Shown: positions 21,305 to 28,508 of the stretch, piece after piece | How positions within the stretch are numbered: the stretch's first letter is position 1 | Layout of the letters: every line of letters begins with the position of its first letter | Source: Pseudonocardia sediminis | Lineage (GTDB): Bacteria; Actinomycetota; Actinomycetes; Mycobacteriales; Pseudonocardiaceae | Length of the DNA stretch: 64,000 bases | Direction of reading: 5' to 3' | NCBI RefSeq assembly: GCF_004217185.1 | Contig: NZ_SHKL01000001.1 | Location: 5,144,001-5,208,000, forward strand | Program-made: the position numbers and the translations under genes | Notes under the pieces: generated by a model | Database searches by the model: none | The model's input: the letters and a program-made list of their open reading frames with translations, nothing else | Told to the model about the DNA's origin: nothing

Positions 21305-22906
21305 GTGACCGACCAGCAGGACGCCCGCGTACTCGACGAGACCGCGCGGCGGCGCACCTTCGCCGTGATCAGCCACCCGGACGCGGGCAAGTCGACGCTG
21401 ACCGAGGCGCTGGCGCTGCACGCGGAGGTCATCGACTCCGCCGGGGCCGTGCACGGGAAGTCCGGTCGCAAGGGCGTCACCTCGGACTGGATGGAGATGG
21501 AGCGCACCCGCGGCATCTCGGTCAGCTCCGCGGTGCTGCAGTTCGCCTACCGCGACAACGTGATCAACCTGCTGGACACGCCGGGTCACGGCGACTTCTC
21601 CGAGGACACCTACCGGGTGCTCGCCGCCGTCGACGCCGCGGTGATGCTGCTCGACGCGGCGAAGGGCCTCGAGCCGCAGACGCTCAAGCTCTTCGACGTC
21701 TGCCGTTCCCGGGGCGTCCCGGTCATCACGTTCGTCAACAAGTGGGACCGGCCGGGCCGCGAGGCGCTGGAGCTGCTCGACGAGGTGGAGCAGACGATCG
21801 GCCTGCGTCCGATGCCGATGACCTGGCCGCTGGGCATCGCGGGCCAGTTCAAGGGCCTGATCGAACGCGAGACCGGTGAGTACACGGCGTTCCTGCGGGC
21901 CGCGGGCGGCGCGACCAAGGCGACCGCGACCGTCGTCGACGCCGAGACCGCCAAGGCCGAGGAGCCGCTGTACTGGCAGGCCGCCCAGGACGAGCTGGAG
22001 CTGCTCGACGAGATCGGCGCCGTCTGGGACGAGAAGGACTTCCTGACCGGGAAGGCCACGCCGGTGCTGTTCGGCTCCGCGCTGTCCAACATCGGCGTCG
22101 CCCGGCTGCTGGACACCCTCGTCGACCTCGCGCCGGCCCCGGCCCCGCGACCGGACGCCGAGGGCCACGACCGCCCGCTCGCCGCGCCGACGGCCGGCCT
22201 GGTCTTCAAGGTGCAGGCCGGGATGGACCGCGCGCACCGCGACCGGATGGCGTTCCTGCGGATATGCTCCGGCCGGTTCGAGCGCGGCATGGTGCTCACC
22301 CACGCCGAGACCGGCAAGCCGTTCGCCACCAAGTACGCGCAGTCGGTGTTCGGCAACCAGCGCACCACCGTCGAGGAGGCGTTCCCGGGCGATATCGTCG
22401 GCCTGGTCAACGCGAACGCTCTGCGCCCCGGGGACACGCTCTACGCCTCGGACCCGGTCGAGTTCCCGACCATCCCGGCGTTCGCGCCGGAGCACTTCGC
22501 CGTCGTGCGCTGCAAGGACGCCGGCAAGACCAAGCAGTTCCGGCGCGGCATCGAGCAGCTGGGCAACGAGGCCGTCATCCAGGTCCTGCGCTCGGACCTG
22601 CGCGGTGACCAGGCCCCGGTGCTCGCCGCCGTCGGGCCGCTGCAGTTCGACGTCGTCACCGCGCGCCTGGAGACCGAGTTCAACGCCCCGGTCACGCTGG
22701 ACCGGCTGCCGTTCCAGATCGCGCGGCTGACCGACGCCGAGGGCGCCGCGGCGCTGTCGGCGCAGTCCGAGACCGAGGTGCTGCGCCGCGACTCCGACGG
22801 CGAGTACCTGGCGCTGTTCAGCAACAAGTGGCGGATGGACATCGTCATCCGCAAGTTCCCGGACGTCCGGATGGACGCGATGCCCGCCGGGTCGTCGATC
22901 TCCTAG
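21305..22906 (+). CDS. prfC: Peptide chain release factor 3
   Basis: A 533-residue translational GTPase that recycles RF1/RF2 from the ribosome after peptide release. G1 is SHPDAGKSTL, G2 lies in the RTRGISVSSA-like ERTRGISVSS, G3 is LLDTPGHGDF and G4 is FVNKWDR. The segment GRKGVTSDWMEMERTRGIS is an RF3 signature. Domains II and III follow, ending in NKWRMDIVIRKFPDVRMDAMP. GTG start after an AGGGG site. Not every actinobacterium has RF3. Confidence 0.95.
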   Translation: MTDQQDARVLDETARRRTFAVISHPDAGKSTLTEALALHAEVIDSAGAVHGKSGRKGVTSDWMEMERTRGISVSSAVLQFAYRDNVINLLDTPGHGDFSEDTYRVLAAVDAAVMLLDAAKGLEPQTLKLFDVCRSRGVPVITFVNKWDRPGREALELLDEVEQTIGLRPMPMTWPLGIAGQFKGLIERETGEYTAFLRAAGGATKATATVVDAETAKAEEPLYWQAAQDELELLDEIGAVWDEKDFLTGKATPVLFGSALSNIGVARLLDTLVDLAPAPAPRPDAEGHDRPLAAPTAGLVFKVQAGMDRAHRDRMAFLRICSGRFERGMVLTHAETGKPFATKYAQSVFGNQRTTVEEAFPGDIVGLVNANALRPGDTLYASDPVEFPTIPAFAPEHFAVVRCKDAGKTKQFRRGIEQLGNEAVIQVLRSDLRGDQAPVLAAVGPLQFDVVTARLETEFNAPVTLDRLPFQIARLTDAEGAAALSAQSETEVLRRDSDGEYLALFSNKWRMDIVIRKFPDVRMDAMPAGSSIS

Positions 22907-22926
22907 ACGACCCGGCGAGGGGCTTC

Positions 22927-23322
22927 TCAGCCCGCCAGGTGGAAGAACTCCAGCGCGTTGCCGTCGGGGTCCTTGAACGACAGCGCGAGCCCGTAGTCGG
23001 CCTCGACGACGCCGGAGTGCTCGATGCCGACCGAGTCGAGGTGGTCGCGCCACTGCTCGATCTCCTCGCGGCCGGAGACGCCGAAGCCGACGTGGTCCAT
23101 GCCGGGCGCCGACGGGACGAACGTCGCCGACTTGTCGACCGCGTCGTGCTGGGTCAGCCCCATCAGCTGCCCGGACGGCAGCGCGAACACGCGACGCTGG
23201 AACGGGCCGTCGGACAGGGTCATGGCGGGCTCGGCGCCGACCAGCTTGACGTACCAGGGCTCGCTCACCGTGAGGTCGGTGACCGAGAGGGCCAGGTGAT
23301 GGATCGCGGGGAACGTGGGCAC
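22927..23322 (-). CDS. VOC-family protein (glyoxalase/dioxygenase fold)
   Basis: A 131-residue single-domain vicinal-oxygen-chelate protein: IHHLALSVTDL at the start, MDHVGFGVS in the middle and FKDPDGNALEFFHLA at the end supply the usual His/Glu metal ligands (His8, His76-region and Glu near 125). Members include glyoxalases, fosfomycin-type enzymes and dioxygenases, and nothing here narrows the substrate. It is convergent with prfC. Confidence 0.85.
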   Translation of the reverse strand: MPTFPAIHHLALSVTDLTVSEPWYVKLVGAEPAMTLSDGPFQRRVFALPSGQLMGLTQHDAVDKSATFVPSAPGMDHVGFGVSGREEIEQWRDHLDSVGIEHSGVVEADYGLALSFKDPDGNALEFFHLAG

Positions 23323-23409
23323 GGGTGCTCCTCAGAAGGTCGTCCAGTGATCGTTCCGGGCGAACCTATCGCCTCGTGCGCATGGGTGCCGGACGACGAC
23401 GGGCTCCCC

Positions 23410-23916
23410 TCAGGAGGCCTGGTCCATCCCCGCCAGCAGGCGGCGCAGCAGGTCGTCGAGTGTGCGCAGATCGGCGTCGTCGAGGCCGGCGAGCAGCGCC
23501 CGCTCGTTGCGGACGTGCTCGGTCACCGCGGCGTCGACGAGCTCGCGCCCGGCGTCGGTCAGCGAGACCAGGATGCTGCGGCGGTTGTCCGGGTCGAGGC
23601 GTCGCGCGACGTGTCCGGCCTGGTCGAGGCGGTCGAGACGGTTGGTCGTCGCGGCCGGCGAGAGCATCAGCGTCCGGGCCAGCGCGGACGGCGTGAGCGT
23701 GAACGGCTCGCCGGAGCGGCGCAGCGCAGCGAGCACGTCGAACTCGCCAATGCGCAGGCCGTGCCGGGCGAACACCCGCTCCACCAGCGGCCCGGCGACG
23801 GCGGCGATCCGCCCGAGACGCCCGATCGTCGCCATGGCGTCGAGGTCGCCGACGAGGTCGGGGCGCTCGCGACGCCACTGGTCGACGAACAGGTCCACGG
23901 CGTCGGGATCGCTCAC
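23410..23916 (-). CDS. MarR-family transcriptional regulator
   Basis: A 168-residue winged-helix repressor-type protein. The DNA-binding core is FDVLAALRRSGEPFTLTPSALARTLMLSPAATTNRLDRLDQAGHVARRLDPDNRRSILVSLTDAGRELV. GTG 23916 was chosen since AGGGTGG lies 6-8 nt upstream; GTG 23925 is possible. It is divergent from the SRPBCC gene with an 82-nt AT-richer spacer, so it probably controls that gene and itself. Confidence 0.88.
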   Translation of the reverse strand: MSDPDAVDLFVDQWRRERPDLVGDLDAMATIGRLGRIAAVAGPLVERVFARHGLRIGEFDVLAALRRSGEPFTLTPSALARTLMLSPAATTNRLDRLDQAGHVARRLDPDNRRSILVSLTDAGRELVDAAVTEHVRNERALLAGLDDADLRTLDDLLRRLLAGMDQAS

Positions 23917-23962
23917 GACGGCCACCCTAGTTCGTCCTCGAAATCCACGTCCTCGAAGTACC

Positions 23963-23992
23963 TTGACCACTGATATTTCGATGTCGTACTTT
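23963..23992 (+). promoter_or_regulatory. Promoter of the SRPBCC gene, probably leaderless
   Basis: TTGACC (23963-23968) and TACTTT (23987-23992) are 18 bp apart, and +1 would fall at about 23999, which is the A of the ATG. No Shine-Dalgarno precedes that ATG, consistent with a leaderless transcript. A TCGAA...TTCGA inverted repeat (about 23953-23981) spans the -35 and could be the MarR operator. Confidence 0.5.
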
Positions 23993-23998
23993 TCTGTC

Positions 23999-24571
23999 AT
24001 GGAAACCATGAACATCGCCGCTCGCGGCGTGATCGCCGTGGACGCCGTCGTGGAGGTCGACGCGCCGGCGGCGGAGGCGTGGGCGGTGCTCGCCGACTAC
24101 GCCCGTGACGTCGAGTGGCGCGACGGCGTCCGATCGATGGTGCCGACACCGCCGGGTCCCGTGCGCGCCGGCACGAGGACGGCGGAGACGATGCGCGCGG
24201 CCGGGCGCACGCTGCGCAACGACGGCGAGGTCACCACCGTCGAGGACGGGCGCCGCTTCACCTGGCGCACCACGTCCGGCGTGCGCGCCGAGGGGTCCCG
24301 GGCGGTCGTGCCGCGCGACGGCGAGAGCTGCCGGATCGAGCTCACGCTGCGGGTCGTGCCGCCGGGCCTGCTGCGGCTCGTCCCGTGGGCGGTGACCGGG
24401 ATGCTGCGGCGCGGGCTGCGGCGCGACGCCGGGCGGCTGCGTGCGGTGATCGAGCTGGGCGGGCACGACGACCGCCCGGACGGGGTCGACCTCACCGAGA
24501 GCGGCGTCACCTCCGGTGAGGACTCCCCGTCCGGGGACACGGGCCGTTCCGGGTCGTTCCCGGACTGGTGA
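23999..24571 (+). CDS. SRPBCC (polyketide cyclase / START-like) protein
   Basis: A 190-residue protein. Residues about 10-145 show the SRPBCC pattern: VDAVVEVDAPAAEAWAVLADYARDVEWRDGVRSM at the front, TTVEDGRRFTWRTTSG in the middle and LLRLVPWAVTGMLRRGLRRDAGRLRAVIE as the C-terminal helix. A disordered acidic tail of about 35 residues follows. Such domains bind hydrophobic ligands. ATG 23999 was preferred because of the promoter geometry; ATG 24008 is possible. It converges on the halohydrin-dehalogenase-like gene with a 10-nt gap. Confidence 0.8.
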   Translation: METMNIAARGVIAVDAVVEVDAPAAEAWAVLADYARDVEWRDGVRSMVPTPPGPVRAGTRTAETMRAAGRTLRNDGEVTTVEDGRRFTWRTTSGVRAEGSRAVVPRDGESCRIELTLRVVPPGLLRLVPWAVTGMLRRGLRRDAGRLRAVIELGGHDDRPDGVDLTESGVTSGEDSPSGDTGRSGSFPDW

Positions 24572-24581
24572 CCGGCGTCGG

Positions 24582-25283
24582 TCAGGTCGCCCAGCCGCCG
24601 GAGATCGGGATGATCTGCCCGGCCAGGAAGTCGCTCGCGTCGGTGGCCAGGGCGAGGGCGAGAGCGGCCGCGTCGGCGCCCTCACCGAGCCGTCCGGCCG
24701 GGATCTGCGACTCGAACGACTCACGCACGGCGTCGTCGGCCAGCATCTCGTCGGTGTAGTACATGTTGTTCTTGATGTGGGCCGGTCCGAGCCCGTTGAC
24801 CTGCACGTTGTGCGGTGCCGCCTCGGCGCCGACGACCTGCAGGAACGCGTTCTGCGCGCCGCGGGCGGCGGAGTACACGGCCAGGCCCGGGATGGCCCGC
24901 ACCGGCGTCGCGCTGGTCGCGGCGACGACCTTCCCTTCGCGCCGTTCGATCATCTGCGGCAGCACGGCGCGCACCACTCGCAGCAGGGGCCAGACGAGCT
25001 GGTCGAGGTAGTCCTGGAACTCCGCGTCGGTGAACGCGGTCGCGTCGCCGATCATGGACGTGACCGGCATCCGCTCGTGCGGACCGGCGAAGTTCGCGAC
25101 CAGCACGTCGATCCGGCCGGCCTCGCGGACGGTCTCGTCGATCGCGTCCGGGGCGGCCGTGTAGTCGGTCGTGTCGGCGACGACCTCGGCACCCTCGGCC
25201 CGGAACCGTTCGACGACCGGCGGGCCTATGTAGCGGTCGGCGTGGGTGACGAGTACGCGCTTGCCCTCGAGACGTCCGGTCAT
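24582..25283 (-). CDS. Predicted halohydrin dehalogenase (HHDH), SDR-related
   Basis: A 233-residue SDR-fold protein that lacks both SDR cofactor hallmarks and instead carries both halohydrin-dehalogenase motifs. The N-terminal loop, normally TGxxxGxG, reads T13-HADR-Y18-I-G20, matching T-X4-(F/Y)-X-G. The catalytic triad reads S124-X12-Y137-X3-R141, with Arg replacing the Lys of the usual YxxxK (HheC has S132, Y145, R149). HHDHs interconvert vicinal halohydrins and epoxides without NAD(P)H. Length fits the family's 235-265. ATG 25283 follows GAGGAGGAA by 9 nt. It is cotranscribed behind an atypical SDR, downstream of the diol/hydroxyacid operon. Motif evidence is strong, but activity is inferred. 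Confidence 0.82.
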   Translation of the reverse strand: MTGRLEGKRVLVTHADRYIGPPVVERFRAEGAEVVADTTDYTAAPDAIDETVREAGRIDVLVANFAGPHERMPVTSMIGDATAFTDAEFQDYLDQLVWPLLRVVRAVLPQMIERREGKVVAATSATPVRAIPGLAVYSAARGAQNAFLQVVGAEAAPHNVQVNGLGPAHIKNNMYYTDEMLADDAVRESFESQIPAGRLGEGADAAALALALATDASDFLAGQIIPISGGWAT

Positions 25284-25360
25284 GTCGAGCGGTTCCTCCT
25301 CGTTCGTCGGATTCGAACGCACGCTATCGATCTTGGACCGACGTCGCCGGACGAGCGCGG

Positions 25361-26023
25361 TCAGCCCGCGGCGTCGGCGGGGTCGCCGTGGCGGACCTCG
25401 TGCTCCCACGATCCGGCGGGCTGGGTGTGCAGGGCCCAGTAGTGCTCGGCGATGTCGTCGGGGTCGTAGGCGGTACCGGGCGCGACCGGCCCGCACACGG
25501 TGACGGTGGCGACGTGCACGTCCGGCGCGAACTGCCGGTCCAGCAGCGAGACCAGCGCGCGGACCCCGGCCTTGCCCAGCGACAGGCTCGTCAGCTGCGG
25601 CAACGGCTCGGGCATGCCCCCGGTCAGGAGGAACGTCCCGGACATCCGCGGCAGCAGGAACGACGCCGCCGAGACCGCGCCGACGACGTTGACGGCCCAG
25701 GCGTCACGGTGCCCGGCCGCGTCGAGGTCGCCGATCCCGTCGGCCTGGATGATCGCGGCGTTGTAGACGAGTACGTCCGGCACACCGAGCTCGCCGACCA
25801 GTCGTTCCAGCGCGGCGTGCAGCGCCGCCTCGTCGGTGACGTCGGCGTCCGCGGTCACGACCCGCCCCGCGGAACCGGCTGCGGAGCCGACCGACGACGC
25901 GGCCCGGGACAGGGTCTCGGGCGAGCGGGCGAGCAGCCCGACGTCGAAGCCCTCGCGGGCGAAGCGGCGCGCGACGGCCGTCCCGATGCCGGGACCTGCT
26001 CCGAGGACGAACACAGTGGACAC
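25361..26023 (-). CDS. Atypical short-chain dehydrogenase without the catalytic Tyr
   Basis: A 220-residue Rossmann protein with a good NADP-binding motif (VFVLGAGPGIGTAVARRFAREGFDVGLLAR) and the NAA-I segment (LVYNAAIIQ). The catalytic region reads GGMPEPLPQLTSLSLGKAGVRAL. Lys is present, but the residue four before it is Leu, where a normal SDR has Tyr. The upstream position expected for Ser is also changed (TGG). It is therefore probably not a standard SDR oxidoreductase. It lies 77 nt upstream of the HHDH-like gene on the same strand, and the two may act together. Confidence 0.75.
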   Translation of the reverse strand: MSTVFVLGAGPGIGTAVARRFAREGFDVGLLARSPETLSRAASSVGSAAGSAGRVVTADADVTDEAALHAALERLVGELGVPDVLVYNAAIIQADGIGDLDAAGHRDAWAVNVVGAVSAASFLLPRMSGTFLLTGGMPEPLPQLTSLSLGKAGVRALVSLLDRQFAPDVHVATVTVCGPVAPGTAYDPDDIAEHYWALHTQPAGSWEHEVRHGDPADAAG

Positions 26024-26128
26024 GGGGACTCCCGTCCGCAGGGTCGGTCCGGGGACGGGTCCGCCCCCGGACCGACCATGATCGCCGAACGGGCGGGTGC
26101 CCGCCCGGCGATCGGCTGCGGCCCGGGT

Positions 26129-26170
26129 CGTGCGCGGACATCACCGCCCTGGCAGCGATATCCGCGCACG
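26129..26170. repeat. 42-bp palindrome, family A copy 4
   Basis: It lies 4 nt beyond the stop of the GMC oxidoreductase gene. On the minus-strand transcript all 19 arm positions pair, three of them as G-U. On the plus strand those three would be C-A mismatches. This strand bias, in the direction of the gene that ends here, supports an RNA hairpin role. Confidence 0.88.
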
Positions 26171-26174
26171 GAGG

Positions 26175-27827
26175 TCACATGTCCGGGGCGTCGGCGTTGC
26201 TCGGCGTCGTCTTCTGCGCGGTGATCGCGTCGAACTGGCGCAGGATGTACTCACCGGTGCGCTGCGAGAGCGCACCGATCGTCGACGTCGGGTTGACCGC
26301 CCCACCGGTGGTCAGCGTGCTGCCGTCGACCACGAACAGGTTGGGCACGTCCCAGGTCTGGCACCACTTGTTCAGGACCGAGTCCTCCGGGTTGTTACCC
26401 ATCCGGCAGGTCCCCATCAGGTGCCAGGCCGGCGGCGGGTAGAGGACGCCGGTGTCGTTGGTCTCCACCGCCCCCACCGCGCGGGTGGCCTCGAAGATCT
26501 TCTCGATGCCGTACTTCGCGAGCGCGATGTCGTTCGGGTGCAGCTCGTAGTTGACGTGCGCGGCCGGCAGCCCCGAGGAGTCCTTGACGTCGGGGTTGAG
26601 CGTGACCGTGTTCGTCGCCACCGGCAGGTCCTCACCGAACATGAAGACCATCAGGTGGTTGGCGAAGTGGCCGTCGAAGAACTCGCGGTGCTTCTCGCCC
26701 CACGGCGCCGTGTAGCCGGTGTGCGTGCCCATCGCGGCGTAGGCCGGTCCGAAGCTGCGCGCCACCTGCATGCCGAAACCGTTGACGAATCCCCGGTTGA
26801 CGTCCGTGTGATAGAACTCGTGCGAGTACAGCGGCGCACCGAACGAGCCCTTGAAGCCCTCGATCGGCTCGTCGAACCACGAGTCGCAGAACGCGAACAC
26901 GTGGTGCATCAGGTACTTGCCGACGATCCCGTTCGAGTTCGCCAGCCCGTCCGGGTGCCCCTTCTGGGCGCTCTGCAGCAGCAGGCGCGGGGACCCGATC
27001 CCGTTCGCCGCGAGCACGACGATCTTGGCCCGGACCTCGTGCCGGTCGCCGGTCTTGCGGTCGATGTAGGTCGCGCCGGTGGCCTTGCCGCCCTCGGCGT
27101 TGATCGTCTCGACGCGGGCGTAGGTGCGCAGGTCGGCACCGTGGCGGATCGCGTAGGGCCAGTGGGCGTTCGCCGGGGTGGACAGCGACCCGGTCGGGCT
27201 GCCGGAGAGCTCGTTGCCCATCGCCTGGTCGGCCTTGCGGTTCTCCCGGTCGACGGTGATGACCGCGTTGTCCGACGGCCACCAGTGCCAGCCCAGGTCC
27301 CGCGACGCACGGGCGTACTTGAGCCCGAGCTTGCCGGGCAGCACCTCCGGGTCACGGACGGCCTGCTTGCGGTCCGGGTAGGACGGGTCGCCGATCCGGC
27401 CGGAGATGCCGTAGATCTCGTCGTTCTCGTCGTAGAACGGGGCGAGGTCCTCGTAGCTGATCGGCCAGTCGATCGTGCCCTCGAGGCCGTGCTCGGTGCC
27501 CTTGCGGAAGTCGACCGGCTTGTACCGGGGCCAGTGGCCCGCGTAGTGCATCGTCGAGCCGCCGACGTTGTTCATCATGTACGGCGTCGTCGTCCCGGTC
27601 ACCGGGTAGTCCTCGGGCAGCTGACGCACGTTCGGGTCGTAGGCCCACCCGCGCTGCTTCTCCAGCTCCCACTCGTTGTGGTAGTGCGCGTGGTCGGACG
27701 CGTCCAGCCACGGGCCCTGCTCCAGGCACACCACGTTCACGCCGGCCTTGGCCAGCTTGAGCGCGATGCCGGCCCCGCCGGGGCCTGCGCCGATGATCAG
27801 GACGTCGGTCTCCTCATATGCGGCCAT
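26175..27827 (-). CDS. GMC-family oxidoreductase (MpdB-like diol dehydrogenase)
   Basis: A 550-residue FAD-dependent GMC oxidoreductase. The FAD motif is VLIIGAGPGGAGIALKLAKAGVNVVCLEQG (residues about 8-37); the C-terminal catalytic region is PPAWHLMGTCRMGNNP and FVVDGSTLTTGGAVNPTSTIGALSQR. With the aldehyde dehydrogenase and the small gene between them, it reproduces the mpdC-orf1-mpdB order known from Mycobacterium austroafricanum IFP 2012. There MpdB oxidises 2-methyl-1,2-propanediol and MpdC the resulting 2-hydroxyisobutyraldehyde. Substrate assignment is inference from gene order. ATG 27827 follows the preceding stop by 8 nt. Confidence 0.8.
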   Translation of the reverse strand: MAAYEETDVLIIGAGPGGAGIALKLAKAGVNVVCLEQGPWLDASDHAHYHNEWELEKQRGWAYDPNVRQLPEDYPVTGTTTPYMMNNVGGSTMHYAGHWPRYKPVDFRKGTEHGLEGTIDWPISYEDLAPFYDENDEIYGISGRIGDPSYPDRKQAVRDPEVLPGKLGLKYARASRDLGWHWWPSDNAVITVDRENRKADQAMGNELSGSPTGSLSTPANAHWPYAIRHGADLRTYARVETINAEGGKATGATYIDRKTGDRHEVRAKIVVLAANGIGSPRLLLQSAQKGHPDGLANSNGIVGKYLMHHVFAFCDSWFDEPIEGFKGSFGAPLYSHEFYHTDVNRGFVNGFGMQVARSFGPAYAAMGTHTGYTAPWGEKHREFFDGHFANHLMVFMFGEDLPVATNTVTLNPDVKDSSGLPAAHVNYELHPNDIALAKYGIEKIFEATRAVGAVETNDTGVLYPPPAWHLMGTCRMGNNPEDSVLNKWCQTWDVPNLFVVDGSTLTTGGAVNPTSTIGALSQRTGEYILRQFDAITAQKTTPSNADAPDM

Positions 27828-27835
27828 GGTGCTCC

Positions 27836-28474
27836 TCACTTCGCCCAGGACAGCTGGGACAGGTCGACCCGGACGACCTCGTCGGTCTCCAGGTAGGAAC
27901 CGTGCTCCTCGGCCTGGGCGAGGAGTTCCTCGTCCCAGGGCTCCGTGGTCTGCAGGTAGCCGTAGGGCAGCGGCGGGCCGTGGAAGTCCCGGCCGGCCGG
28001 CAGGTTGTCGTTGATCGCCAGCGTGACCCTCGGGCGCGAGTAGTAGCCGTAGTAGAACAACGCCCGCAGCTGCTCGAACAGCGGATCCTCGGCCTTCTCC
28101 AGCGCGGAGATCGCCTCGGTCCGTCCCGCGACGTCCGCGTCCACGAAGGACTGTCCGAGCTTGTCCAGGCCGGACTTGAACTCGTCCTCGGTGGCGAACG
28201 GGAAGTGCTTGTTCTTGTACCCGCTCGGCGTGACGTACCGGCCGACGAACTCGACCATGCCGATCTCGCTCGCGGTGGGCCACTTCGGGTGCGGCGGGAT
28301 GATCGTGTCCGCCGCGGCCTTGATGACCTTCTCCTGCAGGTCGCTGAACGCGACCGGGTGCAGCAGGCCGCCGATGCGGGGCCGGCCGCTCTCGAAGAAT
28401 CCGCCGGCCTCCCCCGGCAGTGCCGTCTCCTCGGGCGCGCCGAACGGTGCGGGCGCCTCTCCCAATGCACTCAC
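27836..28474 (-). CDS. Gluconate 2-dehydrogenase subunit 3-like protein
   Basis: A 212-residue protein with the subunit-3 pattern FSDLQEKVIKAAADTIIPPHPKWPTASEIGMVEFVGRY and a C-terminal GYYSRPRVTLAIND...FHGPPLPYGYLQTTEPW. Related small proteins accompany GMC dehydrogenases and probably assist their maturation or electron transfer. I see no Tat signal at its N terminus. It occupies the place of orf1 between mpdC and mpdB, with short gaps (8 nt to the GMC gene, 34 nt from the aldehyde dehydrogenase). Confidence 0.78.
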   Translation of the reverse strand: MSALGEAPAPFGAPEETALPGEAGGFFESGRPRIGGLLHPVAFSDLQEKVIKAAADTIIPPHPKWPTASEIGMVEFVGRYVTPSGYKNKHFPFATEDEFKSGLDKLGQSFVDADVAGRTEAISALEKAEDPLFEQLRALFYYGYYSRPRVTLAINDNLPAGRDFHGPPLPYGYLQTTEPWDEELLAQAEEHGSYLETDEVVRVDLSQLSWAK

Positions 28475-28508
28475 GGTGTCTCCTCTCGGGGTCTGAAAGG
28501 GGTGATCG

